From positions 16,315,067 through 16,379,066 of the forward strand of contig NC_051087.1 of the NCBI RefSeq assembly GCF_901709675.1: DNA of 64,000 nucleotides. The letters are read 5' to 3'. Position numbers and translations under genes: made by a program. The stretch comes from Syngnathus acus (lineage: Eukaryota; Chordata; Actinopteri; Syngnathiformes; Syngnathidae). Below the pieces are notes generated by a model, which had not been told where the DNA came from, did no database searches, and worked only from the letters and a program-made list of their open reading frames with translations. Numbering within the stretch: the first letter of the stretch is position 1; each line of letters begins with the position of its first letter. Shown here in pieces: positions 1 to 8,949 of this stretch.

Positions 1-33
1 AGAACGCGCCGTGTTGTGTTGAGCTGGTTAGGG

Positions 34-470
34 CAGTGGTCCCCAACCACCGGGCCGCGGACCGGTACCGGTCCGTGGGTCACTTGGTACCGGGCCGCCA
101 AGCCGCACAGAATTTTTTTTTTATCGACGATCAATTAATTCAGGTCAAGACACTCGTCCCGGTCACGTGACATGTTTCCCCAGTCGAGCCCGCAAAGCTA
201 ATATGTGGCGACAGGCTAACTAACCAGGCAGTGAAGCATTCAAAACTGCTTCAACACATGGAGACCAAGCATCCTGCAATAAAAGACAAACCTTAAATCA
301 CTTCGGGTGTCATTGTCTCCGATTACGTCTAGATGGGACCGGCTCGTTTCTGAGAAACAAACTCAGTGCTCCCACTAATTCAACGTAATGGTAATGATAT
401 TATAAATGTATTATTTATTTATTTATATAAATGTATTATTTATTTATATGAATGCCGGTCCTTGGGGGGG
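34..470 (+). mobile_element. hAT element with BED-finger gene remnant, copy 1 (eroded)
   Basis: Opens with CAGTGGTCCCCAACC, a hAT-type terminal motif. The body matches the copies at 2685 and 25327. At about position 201 it jumps from the 5' leader straight into the end of the BED zinc-finger coding segment (residues HMETKHP are readable), so most of the N-terminal coding is deleted. The usual right end (ggttggggaccactg) is missing and the sequence passes into a G-run and another hAT end. No target duplication can be assigned. It is a non-coding relic. Confidence 0.75.
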
Positions 471-539
471 GGGGGGGGCGCTAGGAATTCACTGGGGAGC
501 CAAAGGGGGCGCCAGCCTGCAAAAGTTTGGGAACCACTG
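471..539 (+). mobile_element. End fragment of a different hAT family
   Basis: Closes with GTTTGGGAACCACTG (525-539), the reverse complement of the CAGTGGTTCCCAAAC terminus common in vertebrate hAT miniature elements. It adjoins the BED hAT copy without its own left terminus, so the pair looks like a chimera made by deletion between two hAT elements. Confidence 0.5.
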
Positions 540-1083
540 CTCTAAAGCAATGCGACAGAGCGCCCGGCGCGCTGCGGTTGCGCAATTGGACCAAATTAAG
601 CTCCCTGCGCACTGAGGTCCACTTAATTTTTGGAAAGTACATCAGGACTTTAAAAATATTTTCTAAATTTCAGCGACGGCTCTGTCACATTAATACGACC
701 AGCGCGGTGCAGTTGCGCGGTCGGCGGTAGTGTTGGCTCCTGAGTGAACGATTCGTTCAAAAAGAACGGATCTTTTCAGTGAACGAGAGTGAACGAATCA
801 CTTCCTAAAGTGATCAACCTTTTATTCAAACACAAACACATTCGGTATAATAACACCATTAACTATAAACCAACAAATACAAAATTAAAACATCAATGTT
901 GGCATAACGTGTGTCAGCTGGCATAGCAGCAATGCTGTCTGTCACTCACTCGTGAATCTTCGTCAACGACCAATCAGCAGCGCCAGCGAGCGTTAGTTAG
1001 ATGGAGGAGGGACTTTACAAGTCATTGACGTAACTTCCCGTTCAAGAACGAGTCGTGAATTGCATTTCCCGTTCACCAACGAA

Positions 1084-1765
1084 CAGTGCCGGCTCTACGC
1101 AGGGGCAAGAGGGGGCAACGCCCCCCTCAAACAGATGTCCTGCCCCCTCGAATCAAACTTTTAGAAGTGAAAAATCCGCTGATAGAAACACACGTTAATT
1201 AGCCCCCTCTCTTCTCTCATGTCGGTGCAGTGTGTGTCCTCACACAGCCTGCTGTCAGGACTTCGCGCCCCTCCGTAAACATCCAATCACTGTGAGTATG
1301 CAAATGAGGCAAGACGCAGCCAGCGAGTGTCAAGTTACAGTCAGCGCGGTAGGAGTTGGAAGAAGCAGTAAAAACTCCACCAAACTCGTCGTAATGATCC
1401 GTGATATAACTAATGATTAACGACAACTCAAATAATAGTTAATATAACACTCATATTATATGTTCCCCCCCCTGAGAGATTGCCACCTTATTGTGGTCAG
1501 GGGGTTTGCGTGCCTCAGTGACCCTAAGAGCTATACCAGCAGAAGCTTTAATCTTCAGGTGGGACACCCAAGCTGGACAGGTCTAAGTGTAGAGGCCTGA
1601 CAGAGAGCAATCCACTTCTCCAGGTTGAGATCTGGACACACAGCTAACAACTGCCGAGAAAAAAACACTAACAGTGTTAAAAATGTGTAAAAAAAAAAAA
1701 GAAGAACATGCCCCCTTCACATTTCTGACTGCCCCCTCTTGTGTGCATTCCTAGAACCGGCCCTG
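1084..1765 (+). mobile_element. Non-autonomous hAT element A, copy 1
   Basis: 682 bp. Ends are CAGTGCCGGCTCTACG and, inverted, CAGGGCCGGTTCTAGG. Flanked by a perfect 8-bp target duplication, CCAACGAA (1076-1083 and 1766-1773), the hAT signature. No transposase coding. About 1480-1650 resembles the 5' untranslated region of the RTE LINE at 44110-44290, and about 1300-1410 is shared with the hAT element at 48511. It is inserted in the foldback repeat. Confidence 0.9.
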
Positions 1766-1773
1766 CCAACGAA

Positions 1774-2684
1774 CGAATCTGTGAGTGAACGAATTAGTGA
1801 CGTGCATTCCAGTTCTCTTAGGTGAACGGAATCTTTAGAATCAGTTCACTCAAAAGATTCGTTCAAACGAATCGTTCAATGAATTCCCCCCCCCATGGAA
1901 ACAATCCATACACATCAAACGATACAACTACACAACCCCCCCCTCCCCCAAATTATTATATATAATAATAATTGGCTCGGGTAATTAACACATTTCTTTC
2001 TATAATACAACACTTACACACTGATCTGTTGGCAACAGTCTCTCACCCGGTCGTGAACGGGAAATTGCGTCACTGACTCGTTCGTGACCGGGAAATTACG
2101 TCACTGACTCGTAAAGTCCCGCCTCCATCTGGCGCTGCTGATTGGTCGTTCGCGAAGATTCACGAGTGAGTGACAGACAGCATTGCCGCTATGGCATTGC
2201 CAGCCGACATTGATGTTTTAGTTTTGTATTTGTTGGCTTGTAGTTGATGGTGTTATTCTATCGAATGTGTTTGTGTTTGAATAAAAGGTTGAAAAAAAAA
2301 ACGTTACGCCGACATTTGTTATTTGGGGGGACACCAACTCATATAACAACGTAAAACACATACATATTGTCATATAAAGCAGTTAACCAAATGTCAGATT
2401 ATTACGTTTTGATTGGCGAATATAAAAACAAGGAATAAAACACCAGACAAGTTATAACTTAAATGTTTATTAAAATAATAATAATAATAATAATAACAAC
2501 AATAATAATAATAAAAGTACATCTCAAACCAGGAATCTAATGTGAAACTGCAGTCGATATATTGGATAACAATATTTAGGCATATAGATGCATACACGTT
2601 ATTTAAAACCTACTATAAGTAAATCGTAAATCTACATTCTGGTTTACATAGTTCACGCCAGGAGACGCAACACGTCCACTGACT
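1774..2684 (+). repeat. Foldback repeat arm with AAT microsatellite
   Basis: Continuation of the host foldback repeat: gaacgattcg-type inverted motifs near 1840-1885, a polypyrimidine stretch near 1885-1950, a transcript-like tail ending in AATAAA near 2280 and an (AAT)n tract at 2476-2514. Near-identical sequence appears inverted at 6100-6480. There is no gene. Confidence 0.6.
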
Positions 2685-4223
2685 CAGTGGTCCCCAACCA
2701 CCGGGCCGCGGACCGGTCACTTTGTACCAGGCCGCGAAGCCACACAGAAAAAAAAAAAAAAATTGTTTTAATCGACGATCAATTAATTCAGGTCAAGACG
2801 CTCGTCCCGGTCACGTGACATGTTTCCCCAGTCGAGCCCGCAAAGCTAGCAAAAATGAGTAAGTATTTATTTTGAAAAATATAAAAAAATTGGCGATTCT
2901 CTCTCCCAATTACATCCGTCGGTTCAGGTCAAGACGCTCGTCTCGGTCACGTGACATGTCACCTCAGTTGAGCCCGCGAAGCAAGCAAAAATGAGCAAGA
3001 AACAGAGATGTTTGGAAAGCTTCTTCGGAAAGGGAAAAAAGCCCAATGAGGAGACGGAAGAAGAAGAGGGTACGACTTCTAAGAAAAGGAAAGCTGCATT
3101 TAAAAGACTATGACGCGCCAAGCCCACTCTGCATAATATGTGGCGACAGGCTAGCTAACAGTGCCGGCTCTACGCAGGGGCAAGAGGGGGCAACGCCCCC
3201 TCAAACAGATGTCCTGCCCCCTCGAATCAAACTTTTAGAAGTGAAAAATCCGCTGATAGAAACACACGTTAATCAGCCCCCTCTCTTCTCTCATGTCGGT
3301 GCAGTGTGTGTCCTCACACAGCCTGCTGTCAGGACTCCGCGCCCCTCCGTAAACATCCAATTACTGTGAGTATGCAAATGAGGCAAGACGCAGCCAGAGA
3401 GTGTCAAGTTACAGTCAGCGCGGTAGGAGTTGGAAGAAGCAGTAAAAACTCCACCAAACTCGTCGTAATGACCCGATAACTAATGCTTAACGACAACTCA
3501 AATAATAGTTAATATAACATTCATATTATATGTTCCCCCCCCTGAGAGATTGCCACCTTATTGTGGTCAGGGGGTTTGCGTGCCTCAGTGACCCTAAGAG
3601 CAATACCAGCAGAAGCTTTAATCTTCAGGTGGGACACCCAAGCTGGACAGGTCTTAGTGTAGAGGCCTGACAGAGTGCAATCCACTTCTCCAGGTTGAGA
3701 TCTGGACACACAGCTAACAACTGCCGTGAAGAAAACACTAACAGTGTTAAAAATGTGTAAAAAAAAAAAAACAAAAAAAAAAAAAAAAAAAAAAAAAAGA
3801 ACATGCCCCCTCTTATGTGCATTCCTAGAACCGGCCCTGCTAGCTAACGAGGCAATGAAGCCCTCAAAACTGCTTCGGCACATGGAGACCAAGCATCCTG
3901 CATTAAAAGACAAACCTTAACCACTTCGGGTGTCATTGTCTCCGATTACGCCTAGATGGGACCGGCTCGTTTCTGAGAAACAAGCTCAGTGCTCCCACTA
4001 ATTCAATGTAATGGTGAGTTTTATTTTAATGTCGTTTATCCTTGTTTTTATGCCAGTCGCATCATTTTATTTCATCGTATTCATATATTTATTATAAATG
4101 TATTATTTATTTATATAAATGTATTATTTAGTTATATAAATCTATTATTTATTTATATAAAGGCCGGTCCGCGAAAATATTTCTGACACGTAACCGGTCC
4201 GTGGCGCAAAAAAGGTTGGGGAT
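2685..4223 (+). mobile_element. hAT element with BED-finger gene remnant, copy 2 (split)
   Basis: Starts with CAGTGGTCCCCAACC and ends in an eroded ggttgggga lacking the final CCACTG. It contains the start of the transposase-like gene (MSKKQRCLESFFGKGKK from 2991) and, after an inserted hAT A element, the BED-finger end (KLLRHMETKHP) near 3860-3900. A gap of about 45 bp relative to copy 3 near 3108 removes the residues before the first BED cysteines. The host sequence flanking both ends repeats about 38 bp, far more than the 8 bp expected for hAT. Confidence 0.8.
3159..3839 (+). mobile_element. Non-autonomous hAT element A, copy 2
   Basis: 681 bp, with the same ends as the copy at 1084. An exact 8-bp duplication CTAGCTAA (3151-3158, 3840-3847) shows that it landed inside the BED-finger gene of the hAT element at 2685, splitting the finger between its cysteine and histidine halves. 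Differs from copy 1 mainly in the length of the A-tract at 3760-3798. No coding. Confidence 0.93.
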
Positions 4224-4535
4224 AGTTTACGCCAGGAGACGCAACATATTCACTGAGTGATCCGTTGATACACAGGAAGGCAGTTCACTCATTGACTCGT
4301 TCGCGAACGGGAAAGCCAGGATTTGTTCTCTCACTGATCCGTTCTCGCTATGAACTGGAAATGCGAATCACTCAGTGAGTGATTCACTCTGTGAGTGATT
4401 CGGTCACTCACAGATTCGTTCGTTGGTGAACGGGAAATGCAATTCACGACTCGTTCGTGAACGGGAAGTTACGTCACTGACTCGTAAAGTCCCTCCTCCA
4501 TCTAACGCTCGCTGGCGCTACTGATTGGTCTTCAC

Positions 4536-4568
4536 GAGTGAGTGAGTGAGTGAGTGAGTGAGTGAGTG
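4536..4568. repeat. (GAGT)n microsatellite
   Basis: About eight copies of the tetranucleotide GAGT, within a segment of the foldback repeat that has only two or three copies in its other instances. Confidence 0.9.
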
Positions 4569-4663
4569 ACAGACAGTATTGCTGCTAAAACCATTGCCAG
4601 CCGATGCACGTTATGCCGACATTGATGTTTTAATTTTGTATTTGTTGGCTTGTAGTTGATGGT

Positions 4664-4948
4664 CAGAGGCGTAGCCAAGCCGGGGCGAGCCGGGGCGGCG
4701 CCCCGGTTAGGACTCCCTGCGCCCCGGTTGGAAAAAAAAAAAAAAAAATCGAGCTTTTTTGATTCTTCATTTTCATGCCGTTTTTTTCTTTCGGTCTTGC
4801 GCGAGTGTGCTATTCTATGTGCGCGATGTTATCCATTCACCGTTTGCCTCCCGGACGTTTTAGCGATCAGCGAACGGCGTGGGTGATGTTCGATTTTTTT
4901 TCCTGTGGGCGTGCGCCCCTACTGGAAGAATTCCTGGCTACGCCTCTG
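4664..4948. mobile_element. hAT miniature element (CAGAGGCGTAGCC ends), copy 1
   Basis: 285 bp with inverted ends CAGAGGCGTAGCCA and its complement TGGCTACGCCTCTG. Perfect 8-bp target duplication TTGATGGT (4656-4663, 4949-4956). GC-rich ends around a T-rich core; no coding capacity. A close second copy lies at 24713-25001. Confidence 0.93.
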
Positions 4949-5244
4949 TTGATGGTGTTATTATACCGAATGTGTTTGTGTTTGAATAAAAGGTTAAAAA
5001 AAAAACGTTATGCCGACATTTGTTATTTTGGGGGACACCAACTCATATAACAACATAAAACTCATATACATATTGTTATATAAAGCAGTTAACCAAATGT
5101 CTGATTTTTATGTTTTGATTGGCGAATATAAAAACATGGGATAAAACACCAGACAAGTTATAACATAAATATTTATAATAATAATAAAAATAATAATAAT
5201 AATGATAATAATGATAATAATAATAATAATAATAATAATATTTC

Positions 5245-5935
5245 ACCTCTCTGGCTGGAAAGGAGCCCGAGCTGGTGTGCGAGGCAGAAAAGTTCCGACT
5301 AGACATAGTCGGACTTGCCTCCACACACAGTTTGGGTTCCGGTACAAGCCCTCTCGAGAGGGGCTGGACTCACACCCACTCTGGAGTTGCCCACGGTGAG
5401 AGGCGTCGAGCAGGTGTGGGTATACTTATTGCCCACCGGCTGGGCGCCTGCACATTGGGGTTCACCCCGGTGAACGAGAGGGTAGCCTCCCTCCGCCTTC
5501 GGGTGGGGGGACGGGTCCTGACTGTTGTTTGTGTCGCTGCACCAAACGGCAGCTCAGAGTACCCACCCTTCTTGGAGTCCCTGGAGGAAGTGCTGTTGAG
5601 CGCTCCTTCTGGGGACTCCATCGTTCTACTGGGTGACTTCAATGCTCACGTGGGCAATGACAGTGAGACCTGGAAGGGCGTGATTGGGAGGAACGGCGCC
5701 CCCCGATCTGAACCCGAGCGGTGTTCTATTATTGGACTTCTGTGCTCAACACGGATTTTCTATAATGAACACCATGTTCAAACATAAGGGTGTCCATGTG
5801 TGCACTTGGCACCAGGACACCCTAGGCCACAGTTTGATGATCGACTTTGTAGTTGTGTCATCGGATTTGCGGCCGCATGTTTTGGACACTCGGGCGAAGA
5901 GAGGGGCGGAGCTGTCAACTGATCACCACCTTGTG
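5245..5935 (+). pseudogene. Non-LTR retrotransposon (LINE) endonuclease domain, truncated and frameshifted
   Basis: Reading begins at about 5260 without the N-terminus and covers the middle and end of an APE-type endonuclease, the enzyme that nicks target DNA for LINE insertion. Visible motifs: [12 protein letters not shown] near 5628-5660 (metal-binding Asp and Asn) and the terminal STDHHLVV near 5916-5940 (catalytic Asp-His). A one-base shift in the C-run near 5697-5703 moves the frame, so the protein cannot be made. The reverse transcriptase is absent. The fragment sits in the (AAT)n tract of the foldback repeat and abuts a hAT end at about 5940. Fish proteins annotated as craniofacial development protein 2-like share this domain; the clade is uncertain. 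Confidence 0.85.
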
Positions 5936-5960
5936 GTGGGTTGGCTCCGATGGTGGGGGT

Positions 5961-6046
5961 GTTTATGCGCTGGATAGATTTCTTGTGCGCTGAGAACGTG
6001 CGGGCAGTGCGCGATTGCGCACGCGCGCAGCTTAGAGGGAACATTG
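5961..6046 (+). mobile_element. Right-end fragment of hAT element C
   Basis: Matches the right 85 bp of the element at 23390-24684, ending in agcttagagggaacattg. The left part is missing and joins the LINE fragment directly. Confidence 0.75.
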
Positions 6047-6338
6047 GTGGCAAGGCCCCGGGGGGCATTTCCGGTTCATCGCGAGAACGGATCAGTGAGG
6101 GAACGAGTCCTGACTTTCTCGTTCGCGAACGAGTCAATGAGTGAACTGCCTTCCCGTGCATCAATGGATCACTCAGTGAATATGTTGCGTCTCCTGGCGT
6201 AAACTATGTAAGCCAGAATGTAGATTTACGATTTACTTATAGTTGTTTTTTAATAACGTGTATGCATATATATGCCTAAATATTGTTATCCAATATCTCT
6301 ACTGCAATTTCATATTAGATTGCTGGTTTGAAATGTAC

Positions 6339-6369
<31 letters not shown>

Positions 6370-6485
6370 TTAATAAACATTCATGTAAAAACTTGTCTGG
6401 TGTATTATCACTTGTTTTTATTTTCACCAATCAAAAACATAAAAATCAGACATTTGGTTAACTGCTTTATATGACAATATGTATA

Positions 6486-7970
6486 CCGTAATTTTCGGAC
6501 TATAAGTCGCTCCGGAGTACAAGTCGCATCAGCCATAAAATGCCCAAAAAAGTGAAAAAAAACATATATAAGTCGCTCCGGAGTATAAGTCGCATTTTGG
6601 GGGGCAATTTATTCGACAAAATCCAACACCAAGAACAGTCATGAACGAGCAACAACAGGCTAAACGGTAGGTATGCTAATGTGACATAAACACAAACAAA
6701 GAGCTGAGAACGGCCCTGACGTAACATTCAGTTATTAAAAAAAAACGATTACATAAATAACACGTTTATAAAACCATCTGTGTCACTCCAATTCATTAAA
6801 TCCATCGATCGTCCTTTGTCAACAATGCGTGCGCGCCGCTGACGGCGCTTGCACTTCAAAATATTCCACAGGCCCATATAACGATATATAAATTATATAT
6901 CAAGTAACTATTATATAAGCAATAATGTTATCAAACCATCTGTGTCACTCCAAATCATTAAATCAATCGATTGTCCTTTGTCAACAATGGGTGCGCGCAG
7001 CTGACGGCGCTTGCACTTCAAAATATTCCACAGGCCCATATAACGATATATAAATTAGAAATCAAAAAACTATTATATAAGCAATACTATTATCAAACCA
7101 TCTGTGCACTCTAAATCATTAAATCCATCGATCAAATTCCTCGTCCTTTGTCAAGCACGCCGCGCGTGAGCCCTGACGTCAGCCTCGTCGTTATCCCACA
7201 GATTTAGTATATAACTATATTGTAGCCCTAACAAAGTACAAGGAAAGATGTGGGTTTGGTAAACGGCTCTTTATTTAACAAAACAAACTTCCAGGCGTGT
7301 GGCGGCGTGGACTTCCAGCCACGAAGGTGGAAGAGAGATCCATAGAATAGGACCGGGCGTGCGTAAAAGCCATGACCGAGCCCCATCCACCGTCCCCGGA
7401 CAGCCACCCGGCCGAGCGCCGGCCCTCGACTTCCATCCACGGAGGTGAAAGAGAGCTCCGGAGAGTAGGACCGGGCGTGCGTAAAACCCATGTCCGAGCC
7501 CCATCCACCGTCCCTGGACAGCCACCCGGCCGAGCGCCGGCCCCCGACTTCAATCCACGGAGGTGAAAGAGAGCTCCTTAGAGTAGGACCGGGCGTGGGT
7601 AAAAGCCATAATAGTTATTCAAACCTTCTGTGTCACTCCAAATTCTTAAATCCTTCAAACTCTTCGTCCGCCGTGTCACTTAGAAACAAAGCCGCTAATG
7701 ATGCCGGTAGTACGTGGGGCATCTTCGTCATCCCGTGATCAATCTTTGTCCTTTATGTAAACAACCGCCGCGCCACTCCGCGTCGCGCTGCTGACGTCAC
7801 TCGAAATTCAAAAACAGTAATCCCTTGCCACATCGCGGTTCGTTTATCGCGGTTTCGCTTTTTTTTTTTTCGAAAACATTTGAAAAAAAACACATAAGTC
7901 GCTCCTTATTATAAGTCGCCCCCCCACCCAAACTATGAAAAAAACGCGACTTATAGTCCGAAAATTACGG
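6486..7970 (-). mobile_element. Family T element, copy T1 (TA-flanked, TIR CCGTAATTTTCGG)
   Basis: 1485 bp bounded by CCGTAATTTTCGGACTATAA and its exact inverse, flanked by TA on both sides (6484-6485, 7971-7972), as in the Tc1/mariner superfamily. No transposase. Within it are about three units of a roughly 162-bp AT-rich repeat (6771-7200) and three units of a 118-bp GC-rich repeat (7260-7607). Subterminal runs of ataagtcgctccggagta repeat inward from both ends. It is oriented opposite to T2 and T3, so its AATAAA (near 7270) reads on the minus strand. It interrupts the foldback repeat; the homologous uninterrupted site is near 2358-2375. Confidence 0.88.
7260..7607 (-). repeat. 118-bp tandem array inside T1
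   Basis: Three units; the landmark ccat occurs at 7370, 7488 and 7606, exactly 118 bp apart. On the minus strand the repeat is open in all three frames, so ORFs such as 7228-7491 read THARSYSPELSF in one unit and YARPVLFYGSLF, a different frame of the same sequence, in the next. No known domain. Confidence 0.85.
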
Positions 7971-8195
7971 TATGTGTTTTACGTTGTTATATGAGTTGGT
8001 GTTCCCTTAAATAACAAATGTCGGCATAAAGTTTTTTTTTTTTTCCAACCTTTATTTCAAACACAAACACATTCGGTATAATAACACCTTCAACTACAAG
8101 CCAACAAATACAAAATTAAAACATCAATGTCGGCATAACGTGTGTCGGCTGGCAATAGCATAGCAGCAATGCTGTCTGTCACTCACTCGTGAAGA

Positions 8196-8813
8196 CCGCA
8201 CCTCGTCGTGTGCAGATCGCTTCGGATCGGATATTTTTTTTCCCTGGGTCGGGACCGGCGTGACTCTACGACGGCTTCCTGCTCATCCGGCCAGTGTTGA
8301 TCGGGTCCCTCGCCTTAGCCTCGCAGCCGCAACCCCTGTGGGGAGTCCGCTCCATCGTGCTCGTCGTAACCAATGACCTTCGCCGTGCCAGGCCCATGGT
8401 GACCATCTGCACGTGCCCCGACTGGGTGCCCAGGACGCTGCTCACCGATTCACGACCACGGTCCATTGGGCGCCGTTGAACTTGACTGCCCTTGCATCTG
8501 TGTATGGACCCTGTGGAGGCTATTTTGTGTGTTTTGGGGTGTTCTTTGGTATTGAGGGGGGCTGGTTGGCCGCTGTTACTTTTTTTTTTCCTTTGTCTTT
8601 TTGCTTTGCTTTGATGGCTTTTAACTTTCGCACTTTCTGGCTTTCTTTGTGGCGCTGTTGTGTGGCAGCCTTATAAGAGCCTATTGAGTTGTGCGCATGC
8701 TATCTGTGTGTCTTTTATATACCCGCTCTGTGGTATGAATACTGCTGGGGCCTGAATTTCCCCACCCCTGGGGATCAATAAATGTTCAATCAATCAATCA
8801 ATATGCACTTATG
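8196..8813 (+). mobile_element. LINE/retroposon 3' end with CAAT tail, copy 1
   Basis: Transcript-like segment ending in ggggatcaataaatgttcaat followed by (CAAT)n, typical of fish LINE 3' ends. A close copy occupies about 38340-39169. It abuts the truncated foldback repeat at 8195. No coding frame of a known domain can be read. Confidence 0.75.
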
Positions 8814-8884
8814 TGGTTTAATATACATTTATTGATACACAAAAAATGTATGTATGTTAAAAATGAGAGGGTGACACTACTTGG

Positions 8885-8949
8885 CGGATTTTTACCTATC
8901 GCGAGTGGTCTTGGAACCAATTATCCGCGATAAACGAGGGATTACTGTA
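8885..8949 (-). repeat. Miniature-element end (CGCGATAAACGAGGGATTACTGTA)
   Basis: The motif cgcgataaacgagggattac followed by tgta recurs with variation at 7815-7850, 29176-29232, 39546-39593 and 52625-52665. In the T elements it lies just inside the ends, so this may be a scrap of a T element or of an independent miniature element. Confidence 0.4.

Larger units (their letters stand above)
745..8195. repeat. Inverted, foldback-like repeat cluster (GAACGATTCG family) hosting many insertions
   Basis: One AT-rich repeat occurs four times in alternating orientation: about 745-1890 (minus sense), 1990-2684 plus 4224-4535 (plus), 4380-5240 (plus) and 6060-8195 (minus). It is recognised by the segment running from gtgagtgacagacag through a transcript-like tail with AATAAA (for example near 2280 and 4985), an ATAATA microsatellite, and runs of self-complementary gaacgattcgttc and gagtgattcact motifs. 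Opposed copies could fold into a long hairpin. The copies are broken by hAT elements, a LINE fragment and a T element. No transposase is visible, and the true outer ends and any target duplication are not resolved. A fragment recurs at 26525-26810. Confidence 0.6.

Noticed and set aside
3521-3913. Phenylalanine-rich ORF with apparent membrane segment
   Set aside because: Produced by the poly-A tract of hAT element A read on the other strand.
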